From Myxococcales bacterium (GTDB lineage: Bacteria > Myxococcota_A > Polyangia > Fen-1088): a DNA stretch of 64,000 nt. Below the pieces are notes generated by a model that searched no databases, had not been told where the DNA came from, and worked only from the letters and a program-made list of their open reading frames with translations. Positions 53,457-62,303 of the stretch are shown here, piece by piece. Position 1 is the first letter of the stretch. Each line of letters starts with the position of its first letter. The position numbers and the translations under genes are program-made. The stretch spans positions 434,001 to 498,000 of the forward strand of contig JAGTJU010000002.1 in NCBI GenBank assembly GCA_022184915.1, given 5' to 3'.

Positions 53457-54329
53457 TTAGAGCAGCCCGGCTTGGGAGAGCTGCTGCGCGAGCTTGTCGC
53501 GGAACTTGGCCGAGAGCGGATAGAGCGGCGGCCGAATCTCCTCGGTCATGCGCCCCATCATGGCGAGCGCCGCCTTCACCGGAATCGGGTTCGACTCGAC
53601 GAACAGCCCCTGCGAGAGGGCGAAGAGCTTGTAGTGCAACGCACGGGCTTCGTTCCACTGGCCCGCTACGGCGGCATCCCACATGGCCGACATGTCTTTG
53701 GGGGCAATGTTCGACAGGACCGAGATACACCCCTTGCCGCCGAGCGCGTAGAGCGCGAACGCCGTGGCATCGTCTCCCGACAACACGGCCAGGCGGTCGC
53801 CGATACGGGCGATGATCTCCGCGGCGCGGGCCGCCGAGCCCGTGGCCTCCTTGACCGCGACGACCTTGTCGAGTGCGCACAGGCGCTCGAGGGTCTCGGG
53901 CAGCAGATCGCAGGCGGTGCGCCCGGGCACGTTATACAGAACCGTGGGAAGCGGCACGGCCTCGATGATCGTCTTGAAGTGGTGAAAGAGCCCGTCTTGC
54001 GTGGGCTTGTTGTAGTACGGCGTGACCTGCAGCATGCCGTCGGCGCCGGCGTCCTGGGCGGCCTTCGACAACTCGATGGCTTCCTTCGTCGAGTTCGCGC
54101 CGGTGCCGGCGACCACGGGGACACGCTTTTTCGCTTCCGCGACGACGATCTTGATGACACGCAGGTGCTCTTCCACGTCGAGCGTGGCCGACTCACCCGT
54201 AGTGCCACAGGGCACCAAACCATCGATGCCGTTGTCGATCTGATCGTTGACGAGACGGCGCAAGGCCTCCTCGTCCACGCGATCGTTGCGGAACGGCGTA
54301 ACCAGGGCGGTAAAGACTCCGGAAAACAT
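53457..54329 (-). CDS. dapA: 4-hydroxy-tetrahydrodipicolinate synthase
   Basis: A 290-aa (beta/alpha)8 aldolase that condenses pyruvate with aspartate semialdehyde. The Schiff-base Lys160 is in VVAVKEATGS and Tyr132 in LYNVPGRT. The substrate loop GTTGESATL is at about 42-50. ATG 54329 starts FSGVFTALVTPF; the 13 residues upstream in frame do not belong to the family. Confidence 0.96.
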   Translation of the reverse strand: MFSGVFTALVTPFRNDRVDEEALRRLVNDQIDNGIDGLVPCGTTGESATLDVEEHLRVIKIVVAEAKKRVPVVAGTGANSTKEAIELSKAAQDAGADGMLQVTPYYNKPTQDGLFHHFKTIIEAVPLPTVLYNVPGRTACDLLPETLERLCALDKVVAVKEATGSAARAAEIIARIGDRLAVLSGDDATAFALYALGGKGCISVLSNIAPKDMSAMWDAAVAGQWNEARALHYKLFALSQGLFVESNPIPVKAALAMMGRMTEEIRPPLYPLSAKFRDKLAQQLSQAGLL

Positions 54330-54401
54330 CGGGCGGGGACAGTACCACGTTTGTTCTCCACCGCCCATAAGGCGGATGGGGAAGGGCGGCGAGGGGCGTG
54401 C

Positions 54402-54911
54402 CTAGGGCGCCACCGGCAGAGCCGAGCGCGCCAGGGGGACGAACACGCCCTCGGACAGGAGCCCCACGGCTGCGACCGCACTGTGCAGCCCGGGCACTGG
54501 AAGGGTCATGCGACCGGACGAGGCGGGCAGGCTCAGCTGCCGCTTGACGCGCTCGATGCCCTCGGGACCTCGCACCAACAACAAGACCTCGAGCACCGGA
54601 GGCGTGCGTGTGGCCGGAAGCGCCCAGGCGACGATCGCGGCGCTTTCGCCGTGGGCATCTTGCCCCGTGACTGCCACCACGCCGGGCACGCCCGGGAGGG
54701 GGACTTCGTGCGGAAGTGTGGGCCCTCCGCCGTCTTCTTGCCAAGCCTCTTCCAGCTCGGCGAGCTTGCTTTGCCAACGCCGCGCGGCCGCGTGGTGGGG
54801 ATGAGCATTGAGCAGGTTGCGGTAGATGGAGAGCGCGGCGCCGAAGCGGCCCTGGCGGGCACAAAGTTCGGCCATCGTTTCCGTCTCGAAGGGCTCGGTG
54901 GCTGCGGTCAT
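54402..54911 (-). CDS. TPR-like small protein, unknown
   Basis: A 169-aa protein. The N-terminal 60 residues form a tetratricopeptide-like helix pair (MAELCARQGRFGAALSIYRN, HHAAARRWQSKLAELEEAW). The rest is a beta-rich domain (VVAVTGQDAHGESAAIVAWA, VLEVLLLVRGPEGIERVKRQ). No named family is recognised. The ATG overlaps the ribF stop (ATGA), so it is translationally coupled to ribF and precedes dapA by 72 bp. Confidence 0.65.
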   Translation of the reverse strand: MTAATEPFETETMAELCARQGRFGAALSIYRNLLNAHPHHAAARRWQSKLAELEEAWQEDGGGPTLPHEVPLPGVPGVVAVTGQDAHGESAAIVAWALPATRTPPVLEVLLLVRGPEGIERVKRQLSLPASSGRMTLPVPGLHSAVAAVGLLSEGVFVPLARSALPVAP

Positions 54912-55912
54912 GGGTTCCCAAGGGATGAGGGGGGCAGGAGGCGGTCTCGCGCCTGGGTCACGTCGGCCGCGATCTGACGAACGAGCGCCTCGACATTGTC
55001 GAAGCGCAGCTCGTCTCGCAGCCGGGCAACGAAGGATAGACGCAAGCGTTTGCCGTAGAGGTCACCACTGTAATCGATGAGGTGGGCTTCGATCGAGAGG
55101 GCGCCCTGCACGTTGAACGTGGGGTTCGTTCCCACGCTCACGGCTGCAGGCCACGCGGGCGCTTCCCCCGACGGGAAGACCTCGGCGGCGGCAGACGAGA
55201 CGGGGGGCGCTTCCGTGGCCCAGGCCGCATAGATCCCGGCGCGCGGCAGGAGCTCCGTGTCGGCCGCGACGTTGGCGGTGGGATAGCCGAGGTTGCGCCC
55301 GCGGGCGGCGCCATGGACCACCTGGCCCTCGAGGGCGTAGGGGCGACCCAGAAGCAGAGCCGCGCCCTCCACCCGTCCCTCGAGCACGAACTCCCGCACC
55401 TTGGTGGACGAGCACACGATGCCTTCGACGGTCACGGGCTCGAGCACGTCCACACCGATGCCGACCTGGCTGGCCCAGGCGACGAGTTTTGAGGCGTTGC
55501 CTTGGCGGCCCTTGCCAAACGCAAAGTCGTAACCCACGACCACGTGACTGACGCCCAGCTCGGCGTGCAGGTGGTCGAAGACGAACGCTTCGGGGGTGGT
55601 GTGGGCGAACGCGGCATCGAAGGTCTGCACCAGCGCAAAACCGGCGCCCGCGCTGGCGAGGGTCTCGAGCCGAGCCGCGAGCGGCATGATCATGGGCGGT
55701 GCCAGCTGGGGGGCGAAGTGACGGGCCGGGTGCGGGTCGAACGTGAGCACGCCGCAGGCGCGTCCGGACGTCCGGGCGGCCACGTCGTGCGCCCGCGCGA
55801 GCAGCGCCTGGTGCCCGCGATGGACGCCGTCGAAGTTGCCGATCGCGACGACCGCACCGCCGGGGCGCGCCGGATCCGCCGTGAAGGCGTCGCGGCCCCA
55901 GTAGATTCGCAT
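54908..55912 (-). CDS. ribF: Bifunctional riboflavin kinase / FAD synthetase
   Basis: A 334-aa enzyme that makes FMN and FAD. The N-terminal adenylyltransferase domain has VVAIGNFDGVHRGHQ (about 21-35), GYDFAFGKGRQGN and ISSTKVREFV-like CSSTKVREFV. The C-terminal kinase domain has GRNLGYPTANV, GIYAAW, SVGTNPTFN and EAHLIDYSGDLYGKRLRL. ATG 55912 is chosen; GTG 55918 is equivalent. No FMN riboswitch is seen ahead of it. Confidence 0.95.
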   Translation of the reverse strand: MRIYWGRDAFTADPARPGGAVVAIGNFDGVHRGHQALLARAHDVAARTSGRACGVLTFDPHPARHFAPQLAPPMIMPLAARLETLASAGAGFALVQTFDAAFAHTTPEAFVFDHLHAELGVSHVVVGYDFAFGKGRQGNASKLVAWASQVGIGVDVLEPVTVEGIVCSSTKVREFVLEGRVEGAALLLGRPYALEGQVVHGAARGRNLGYPTANVAADTELLPRAGIYAAWATEAPPVSSAAAEVFPSGEAPAWPAAVSVGTNPTFNVQGALSIEAHLIDYSGDLYGKRLRLSFVARLRDELRFDNVEALVRQIAADVTQARDRLLPPSSLGNP

Positions 55913-55963
55913 GGCCACGGCATATCGGTTGCCGGGAAGGCCGTCAAGCGGCCCCCGGGCGCA

Positions 55964-56194
55964 CTATCCGCCGCGCACCAAGACGATGCGCTTGATGGAT
56001 AGGGCGATCACCACGAGCGCACAGAGCACCACGGCCCGCAGCACGCGCACCTTGCGGACGCGGCGCTTGAGCACTTCGTAGTAGGCCAACGCCTCGGACT
56101 CGGGGAGCTTGCGCAGAATGATTTCTTCACGGCGCACACGCACCCGTTCACTGACCTCGGTACCGAGCGCCAACACGAGCACCGCCAGCAACAT
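55964..56194 (-). CDS. Small membrane protein A
   Basis: A 76-aa protein with an N-terminal hydrophobic stretch (LLAVLVLALG), a charged middle (RVRVRREEIILRKLPESEAL), and a C-terminal helix (VLRAVVLCALVVIALSI). I do not recognise it. It follows another small membrane protein by 13 bp and precedes ribF by 51 bp on the same strand. Confidence 0.5.
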   Translation of the reverse strand: MLLAVLVLALGTEVSERVRVRREEIILRKLPESEALAYYEVLKRRVRKVRVLRAVVLCALVVIALSIKRIVLVRGG

Positions 56195-56207
56195 TGACCC
56201 GAACACC

Positions 56208-56462
56208 TCAGGGGGCTCCCTGGACGCGGGGCGGTGGGAGTACGCCGAAGGCATAAACGGCCAGACCCAGGGCGACCGTGCAGACGAGAGCCGTGACGAG
56301 ATAGAGAGTTCGCTGGGCGTCGTGGCGATCCCGTTCATGTTCGGCGATCGCCTGGCGCACAGGCATGTTGCGGACGCGGGCGAGCTTGCGCCGCTCGGTC
56401 CAAAACTGGCTCACCGAGTAGGCGGCGGCCGCGGCAGCCAGGATCAGGCGGAGGCCTCGCAT
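56208..56462 (-). CDS. Small membrane protein B
   Basis: An 84-aa protein with two hydrophobic helices (LRLILAAAAAAYSVSQFW and LYLVTALVCTVALGLAVYAF) separated by a charged loop (RRKLARVRNMPVRQAIAEHE). No family is known to me. It begins 50 bp after the kinase gene and is probably in its operon. Confidence 0.5.
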   Translation of the reverse strand: MRGLRLILAAAAAAYSVSQFWTERRKLARVRNMPVRQAIAEHERDRHDAQRTLYLVTALVCTVALGLAVYAFGVLPPPRVQGAP

Positions 56463-56512
56463 GATGGTGGCGTTGAGACTACTTCAGCGCTGGCCGAGCG
56501 GCGAGCGCTGCC

Positions 56513-58312
56513 TCAGGGCGTTCCCAGCGCTTCGGGCTCCAGGGCGCCTTCGGGGGCCGGTCCCTCTGCCGCGCCGCGGGGTGCGTTCTCGGCCGCGCCT
56601 TCGTGGGGCGGCGGCTCGTTATCGGGCAAGGGTGGGGGTTCGGCGACGACAGGCTCGGGGGCAGGCGCGACGGGCTCCCGGGTGCGTTCAGGCAAGGACA
56701 GCTCGTCGAGCCCTTCGACCGGCGGCGGCGGCAGCTCGCGACGGGAGCTTCGGGAAGGAGGCAGGCTCCTCGAGGGATCCTCGGAAGGCAAAGCCGCGGT
56801 GTTGGACGGTAGCTCCGTGACGTCGGCTGCGCCCTCGAAGGCCTCGTCTGCCGGCACTTCGTCGACGGACTCGGTTTTCGGGGGCGGCGCGCGCAGTTGC
56901 GGCTCCGCGCGTTCGGCTCGGGCGCTCGCGGGGGGGCGGGGGGGCGGCTGCACGGGCGGTGGGGGCGTCGCCTCGTCCTCCGCGGGAGGTGGGGGGAGCG
57001 GAGTCACCTCGGCCGCGCGGGTTCCCCAGGCGGCCCGCCACAGCCCGAAGCCCGCCGCGCCCAAAGCACAGAGTACCACCACCACCAAGAGGCCCGTCCA
57101 GCGCGAAGGCTGGGTCGATCGGATGGCGCGCGGCGCTTCTTCTTCGAGCCAGGAGGGCCCGATGCGCAAGTCAGCCACGGTAGGTTCGGCGCCGACCAAG
57201 CGTGCCACGTTCTCCCTCCGTGACCCGGCCTCGTGCAGCAGGGTCGGCTCGTCGTGCCTTGCCGCTTCTTCGCCCAGCACCAGGGCTTCTCCGGTAATTT
57301 CGCCGCCCGGGATTGCCGATTCGGGAACGGCCCCTGGGCCCTGCCGCCCGATGGGGGGCTCCCCGTCGCGGCGGGCAAGCTCGAGCAGCCACTGCTTGAG
57401 CTCCGTCTGGCCCGGAGAGGCAAAGGTGTTGCGCAGGGCCCCCTCGACATCGGCGAGCATGTCGTCGGCGGAGCCGAAGCGCTGGTCCCGATCGAAGCAC
57501 ATGGCCCGCTCGAGGATCGCCACGAGGGCGGGGTGAAGGTCCGGCGCCCGTGCGAGGGGAGGGGTGAACTCGCCCTGTTGGACCCGCAGCAGCACCTCGA
57601 GATCCGACGCCCCCTCGAAGGGCCGTTGCCCGAGCACGAGCAGGTAAAGCAGCGTGCCCAGGGAGTAGAGGTCCGAACGCGCATCGAGCGTTTGCCCCAG
57701 AGCTTGCTCGGGGGACATGAACGCGATCTTTCCCTTCACCACACCCGTCTCTGTGTTGTCCCGTTTCCGGCGAGCCTTTGCGATGCCGAAGTCGGCCAGC
57801 TTGACTTCGCCTTGTTCGCTGATGAGCACGTTCTGCGGGCTCACATCGCGATGAACGATGCCGAGCGGCTTGCCCTCGACGCTCGACTTGGCGTGGGCAT
57901 ATCCCAGCGCGCGGCAGACCTGGGCGGTCACGTACAGCGCGAGCTCGGGAGGGAAGGGCAATCCCACCCGTTCGGCTCGTCGCAAGAGCCGCCCGAGATC
58001 CCAGCCGTCGACCAGTTCGAGCACCAGGAAATACCGCCCTCCAGCCTGGCCGAGATCGAGCACCTGGACGATGTTGTTGTGAGACAGGCCCATCGAAATG
58101 TGGGCTTCGTCGATGAGCATGTTGCGAAACTGCTCGTCGGCGTAGAGGGCCGCGTGAATGCGCTTGAGGACGACGGGCTTCTCGAATCCTTGCGAGCCAT
58201 GTTGTTTGGCCAAAAAGATCTCGGCCATCCCGCCTTCGGCGAGCTTTCGCACCACGGTGTAGCGTCCGTGCTGCGTGGCTTGCGGGGTGGCCCGAATCAG
58301 ACTCACGGGCAC
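56513..58312 (-). CDS. Membrane-anchored eukaryotic-type Ser/Thr protein kinase
   Basis: A 599-aa kinase. The catalytic domain spans residues about 18-280: the Gly loop is LAEGGMAEIF, the ATP-Lys is in VVLKRIH, the catalytic loop HRDVSPQN, the metal motif LADFGIAKA, and the activation-segment end GKIAFMSPEQ. A linker follows, then one transmembrane helix (about 402-424, TGLLVVVVLCALGAAGFGLW). A Pro/Glu-rich C-terminal tail of about 170 residues lies outside the cytoplasm and has no recognisable sensor domain. The start is GTG 58312. The HRDVSPQN form is common in Myxococcota. The FHA-cyclase at 21797 is a possible partner type. Confidence 0.9.
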   Translation of the reverse strand: MPVSLIRATPQATQHGRYTVVRKLAEGGMAEIFLAKQHGSQGFEKPVVLKRIHAALYADEQFRNMLIDEAHISMGLSHNNIVQVLDLGQAGGRYFLVLELVDGWDLGRLLRRAERVGLPFPPELALYVTAQVCRALGYAHAKSSVEGKPLGIVHRDVSPQNVLISEQGEVKLADFGIAKARRKRDNTETGVVKGKIAFMSPEQALGQTLDARSDLYSLGTLLYLLVLGQRPFEGASDLEVLLRVQQGEFTPPLARAPDLHPALVAILERAMCFDRDQRFGSADDMLADVEGALRNTFASPGQTELKQWLLELARRDGEPPIGRQGPGAVPESAIPGGEITGEALVLGEEAARHDEPTLLHEAGSRRENVARLVGAEPTVADLRIGPSWLEEEAPRAIRSTQPSRWTGLLVVVVLCALGAAGFGLWRAAWGTRAAEVTPLPPPPAEDEATPPPPVQPPPRPPASARAERAEPQLRAPPPKTESVDEVPADEAFEGAADVTELPSNTAALPSEDPSRSLPPSRSSRRELPPPPVEGLDELSLPERTREPVAPAPEPVVAEPPPLPDNEPPPHEGAAENAPRGAAEGPAPEGALEPEALGTP

Positions 58313-58584
58313 CGCGCCTGTTGAAACGGGCTAAACATGAATGCTCATGTAGGGAAAGGGAAGCGTATGGCGAGCCGGTGAATTGTGCAATCACTTAGCG
58401 CGAGAGTTGCTTTCGCATATTTTTCCGCGTGACCTGTCCGAAACCTGGGGCCGACGGCCGAACGGCCGGCAGAGAGCTGCGGGCTCATAGTGGCAGAGGT
58501 GGCCCCTCGAGGCTCATCGGGGTGCATGTCGCAGGTCAGGAAACTTCGCACGAAGACTCGACAGGCGAGCGTGATTGGCGTTCG

Positions 58585-59925
58585 ATGGCGGCAATGGACG
58601 TCACGCTCCCCGTTCGACGGGAAGCCTCTCGCTTGGCCGATCGCGCCGCCGCCTGCTCCCTGCCGGTGTTGGCGTGGGTGGCCCCGCTTGGCCTCGCCCA
58701 GCTGCGCGCAGTGCCCTTCTTCGGAGCCGTCTCGGGGGTGAATGCCGCATTGAGCGTCTCGGAGCCCGTTGATTTTGCGGCTGTGGCGCTCGGCCGCGTG
58801 GCCACTCTATTTCCCGTAGGCGATCTCACGATGCGCTTGTCACTGCTGGGGGCTGTCGTGGGGGCGCTCGCCGTATACCTTTGGACCCGTGTGGGCTTGG
58901 AACTTGCGGCCTGGCTGCGCCCGCCGCCCCGGGCGCGGCTAGGCCCCGACGACGCCGTTCACGAGCCTGTGGCGGTGTTGGGGGCTGTTGCCGCCGTGAC
59001 CCTCTGCGGTCCTGTCTTGACTCACTACACGACGGCGTCAGCCGCACAGGCGCTTTCGCTGGGCTTCGTCGCCGCGTGGGCCTGGGCCGTGACGTTGCTG
59101 CTGAGAGACCCGGCCGACGCGCGAGCGGCCTTGGCGGCATCTTTTCTCGCGGGCGTGACGGCCGTGAGCGCTCCCACCGTGGCGCCCTTGCTCTTGCCTC
59201 CCGGCTTGGTCTTTTGGGTGTGGGGTCTCAAGCGCCGCGCGCGCTGGGCCTTGCTAGGGCCTCTCGCCTTTGCCCTCGGGACCGCTCCGGGTCTGGGGGG
59301 GGCAGCGGTTGGCTTCGGCGACACGGCCCGGTGGGCCGGCTGGTTCGACCTGATTTCGCTCGGAGTCTTCCGGCGGGCCGCGGGGCAGGTGGGATTCGAG
59401 GTGTGGTGGCAAACGGCGGTTTCGTTGGCCGATGGGCTGGGCGTCGTGGCCGTGTTGTTGGCGCTTCTGGGTCTTGGTGTCCTCGCCCTGCGCCTACCGA
59501 GCTGGGGGGGCCTGGTGCTGTATGGCACGTGGGCGGGGGTGTTGAGCGCGGCGGGTGCCGGTGTCGCGCGCGAAGCACGCCTCGCGGATTTTCTTGGGTT
59601 CGTCATGCCGGCGCTCGCAGCCGGCATCCTGCATTTCTCGGCGAAGCTCGGTCGAGCCCGCCTGCCTGCGGCGTTGGCTCTTTCCCTCATGTGTCTGGTG
59701 GCGCCCGTCATGTCCGGGGGCCTCGCGCGTTTTGGGCCCGACGGCCGTCTGCCCTTGCATCTTTTGTCTCGCGCCGAGTGGCGTCTACCGCCGCGCAGCG
59801 CGGTCGACCCGGGTTCGGATGAGCTGCGGCTCGTGTTTCGCTACGGAGCCGCGCTGGGTGTGCGTCCCGATCTCGTCATCCGCCCCGGTGCCGTGGCGCG
59901 TGACGCACCCGCAAGCGCGCCCTGA
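58585..59925 (+). CDS. Polytopic membrane protein, DUF2723-like
   Basis: About 446 aa with roughly ten hydrophobic segments. The N-terminal pattern (RADR/SLPVLAWVAPLGLAQL, GVNAALSVSEPVDFAAVALG, then GDLTMRLSLLGAVVGALAVY) resembles DUF2723 / glycosyltransferase-C-type membrane proteins, in which a first extracellular loop carries the active acidic residue. Here the expected Asp/Glu positions are unclear. ATG 58585 is used; the upstream frame to 58429 is unlikely. The role is unknown. It is divergent from the kinase across 272 bp. Confidence 0.6.
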   Translation: MAAMDVTLPVRREASRLADRAAACSLPVLAWVAPLGLAQLRAVPFFGAVSGVNAALSVSEPVDFAAVALGRVATLFPVGDLTMRLSLLGAVVGALAVYLWTRVGLELAAWLRPPPRARLGPDDAVHEPVAVLGAVAAVTLCGPVLTHYTTASAAQALSLGFVAAWAWAVTLLLRDPADARAALAASFLAGVTAVSAPTVAPLLLPPGLVFWVWGLKRRARWALLGPLAFALGTAPGLGGAAVGFGDTARWAGWFDLISLGVFRRAAGQVGFEVWWQTAVSLADGLGVVAVLLALLGLGVLALRLPSWGGLVLYGTWAGVLSAAGAGVAREARLADFLGFVMPALAAGILHFSAKLGRARLPAALALSLMCLVAPVMSGGLARFGPDGRLPLHLLSRAEWRLPPRSAVDPGSDELRLVFRYGAALGVRPDLVIRPGAVARDAPASAP

Positions 59926-59965
59926 CGTTGCATCGGGTCCGAGCTTCCGCGCATCTGATGGCACG

Positions 59966-60844
59966 ATGACCGGACCGCCACCCTACCGCCTGCCGTCTCC
60001 GATGCCGTCGTCGTTTTCGGACGACGGGGGCCCGGTATCGGAGCTCGTCCGGTTCTTTCGCCATGGCAAGGTGGCAGTGTTGACAGGTGCGGGCTGCAGC
60101 ACCGAGTCGGGTATTCCCGACTATCGCGGCCCCACCACCGGTCGGATGCCTCGCCAGCCGATCCAGCACGCGGCCTTCCTGCGCAACGCCCTCGTGCGCC
60201 GGCGCTACTGGGCACGAAGTTTTTGGGGGTGGCCGAAGTTCGCTGCCGCCCGGCCCAACGCGGCTCATGCGGCGCTCGCGACCCTGGAGCGGCGGGGCTG
60301 GCTTTCGGGGCTGATCACCCAGAACGTGGATGGACTTCACCACCAGGCCGGAAGCCACCGCGTGGTCGAACTACACGGGGCGTTGTCGCGGGTGGTCTGC
60401 CTGTCTTGCCAATCGGAAATGGCGAGGTCGGACCTGCAGGTCGAGCTTGCGGCGCTCAACGCAGACCTTGCAGGCGAAGCCGAGCTGGCGCCGGATGGTG
60501 ACGCGGAGGTTTCGGCCTCCTGGCTCGAGCGCTTCCAGTCGCCGGTCTGTGGGTGCGGGGGAGACCTCATGCCAGCGGTCGTGTTCTTCGGCGGGCACGT
60601 TCCGCCCTCCGTGCTTTCCGAAGCGTGGGGCGTCTTGGAGCAGGCCGAGGCGCTGTTGGTGGTGGGCTCGTCCTTGGCTGTCTTTTCAGGTTACCGCTTC
60701 GTGAAGCGTGCGGCCGAGCAAGGAAAGCCGGTGGCCATCTTGAACCGTGGCGAAACCCGGGGTGATGCCCTGGCCGCGCTTCGCATCGAGGGATCCGCGG
60801 GCCCCGTCCTGAGCGCCCTGGCGCGCCGGTTGGACAGGGCCTAG
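59966..60844 (+). CDS. Sir2-family NAD-dependent protein deacylase
   Basis: A 292-aa sirtuin. The NAD-binding loop is TGAGCSTESGIPDYRG (40-55), with TQNVDGLH (118-125) and catalytic His137 in VVELHGAL. The zinc site is formed by Cys145/Cys148 (CLSC) and Cys195/Cys197 (CGC), and GSSLAVFSGYRF follows. The STESGIPDYR form and the long zinc module point to the SIRT4-like class II. It removes acyl groups from lysine and yields nicotinamide and O-acyl-ADP-ribose. ATG 59966 is the chosen start. Confidence 0.93.
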   Translation: MTGPPPYRLPSPMPSSFSDDGGPVSELVRFFRHGKVAVLTGAGCSTESGIPDYRGPTTGRMPRQPIQHAAFLRNALVRRRYWARSFWGWPKFAAARPNAAHAALATLERRGWLSGLITQNVDGLHHQAGSHRVVELHGALSRVVCLSCQSEMARSDLQVELAALNADLAGEAELAPDGDAEVSASWLERFQSPVCGCGGDLMPAVVFFGGHVPPSVLSEAWGVLEQAEALLVVGSSLAVFSGYRFVKRAAEQGKPVAILNRGETRGDALAALRIEGSAGPVLSALARRLDRA

Positions 60845-60896
60845 CGCGGCGCCACGGGGCAACCGGTCGCGCCCGTGGTAATCTTTCGTTACATTC

Positions 60897-62291
60897 ATGC
60901 GGGCGAAGGAACGGGGCCGCACAAGTTCATCATGCGGGGCGGGGCGGCTGGGACAGGCCGTCGGCCTCTGGGTGGTTGTGTGGGCCGGCGTGTCGGCCTG
61001 TGGCGTCGGTACGGACGGCGAGCTGGGCGAGCCGTGGGACGCGGCCCCTGACCTCAGCTTGGACGGCGAGCCCGGGGCGTTGCCACGCTTCGACGCGCCC
61101 GTCACGGTGGGGCCGCCCGAGCCCCCTATCCCGGAGCCAGGCGACGTGCCGCTCGAGCCGACCTTCGACGCAGCGGTCCGGGACACGAGCTCTGTGTCGC
61201 CCCCCGACATTTCGCCCCCCGTTCCCGTTCCGGATGCGGGAACACCGGATGCCGCTCTTCCGCCACCCCCGCCCCCGCCGCCACCCCCACCGCCGCCGCC
61301 TCCTCCTCCGGATGCGGCCCCACCCCCACCGCCGCCGCCTCCTCCTCCGGATGCGGCCCCGCCCCCACCGCCGCCGCCTCCTCCTCCTGATGCGGCCCCG
61401 CCTCCCATGCCGGATGCCGCGCAGCCCGATGCGGGTGTGCCGCCCGATGCGCCGGTTGCGATCGATACGGACGCGCCACCCGAGGGCTGGTACACGGTCT
61501 CGGAGGCCTCGCGGTCCGTCGAGATGGCTCCCGTGAAGTGGCAGTACGCTTACGGGTACCTCCACGGGGGCGACCCGAACATCGACCTCGGGTGGGGCTG
61601 GGGATGGGGCATACGTAACTTCGTCGACAACGAAACCGGCGAAGACCACTCGGGTGGCTTCGACGCCGTCTACAAGAACTACAAGTGGGACAAGACGCCC
61701 GTCGTCGTCGGCACCCCTGTGGATCGGGGCCAGTTCGTGGACATTCCGGTGACGACGGGGCTTTCGAAAAAGATCGATCGCCTCTACTACGGCTTCGCCG
61801 GACTCGAGATCGAGTATCTCGAAAACACCTCGGAGTGGACCGAGGATTTCATCCATGTCGCGGGCGCCGAAAACGACTTGGTCTTCGTCATGTACGGCAT
61901 GGATGACGTGGTCGGCATGACCGAGGGCCGGAGGTTGTGGAAGGAGTCAGAGCGTATCTCCGTCGAGACGTACGGTCGGCCGAAGGCGAACTACGGCGAC
62001 ACCTTCATCGAGGCCAACGGCGCGACGGTCGATGATTGTTCCTACCAGGGCCACTTCATCTACGGATTGATCAATCGGACGACGGGGCGCGGGATCGCCG
62101 GTGTTTACCCGACGTCGTTCACGGTCCAGGATTTTCGGATCTGGTGGACCGAAGTGAACCGGATCGAGATTGAATTCGCGCCCAACGGCAAGATTGGGAA
62201 ACGGTGGCTGTTCCGGGTAGATGGCGGCCGCGATCAAGTCGTCTCTTTGGGCAAAGCGCTCGTGGACGCGGGACGCTTCCCGGGGAACTGA
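60897..62291 (+). CDS. Polyproline lipoprotein with unknown C-terminal domain
   Basis: A 464-aa protein. A signal peptide ends in the lipobox GVSAC. A 150-residue acidic/Pro-rich linker contains three blocks of ten or more prolines separated by DAA (a 39-bp tandem repeat in DNA). The C-terminal 260 residues are a folded, aromatic-rich domain with DLGWGWGWGIRNF, LYYGFAGLEIEYLE and VYPTSFTVQDFRIWWTEVN. The last suggests a beta-rich, perhaps carbohydrate-binding, fold. I do not recognise the family. It is likely a cell-surface lipoprotein with its domain held away from the membrane on the proline stalk. Confidence 0.65.
   Translation: MRAKERGRTSSSCGAGRLGQAVGLWVVVWAGVSACGVGTDGELGEPWDAAPDLSLDGEPGALPRFDAPVTVGPPEPPIPEPGDVPLEPTFDAAVRDTSSVSPPDISPPVPVPDAGTPDAALPPPPPPPPPPPPPPPPPDAAPPPPPPPPPPDAAPPPPPPPPPPDAAPPPMPDAAQPDAGVPPDAPVAIDTDAPPEGWYTVSEASRSVEMAPVKWQYAYGYLHGGDPNIDLGWGWGWGIRNFVDNETGEDHSGGFDAVYKNYKWDKTPVVVGTPVDRGQFVDIPVTTGLSKKIDRLYYGFAGLEIEYLENTSEWTEDFIHVAGAENDLVFVMYGMDDVVGMTEGRRLWKESERISVETYGRPKANYGDTFIEANGATVDDCSYQGHFIYGLINRTTGRGIAGVYPTSFTVQDFRIWWTEVNRIEIEFAPNGKIGKRWLFRVDGGRDQVVSLGKALVDAGRFPGN
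61272..61400 (+). repeat. 39-bp tandem repeat encoding DAA-polyproline
   Basis: The GATGCGGCCCC unit start recurs at 61311, 61350 and 61389, giving an exact 39-bp period, with a longer related unit before it. Each unit encodes DAA followed by ten prolines. Such tracts change length by replication slippage. Confidence 0.85.
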
Positions 62292-62303
62292 GACGCGCCG
62301 ATC

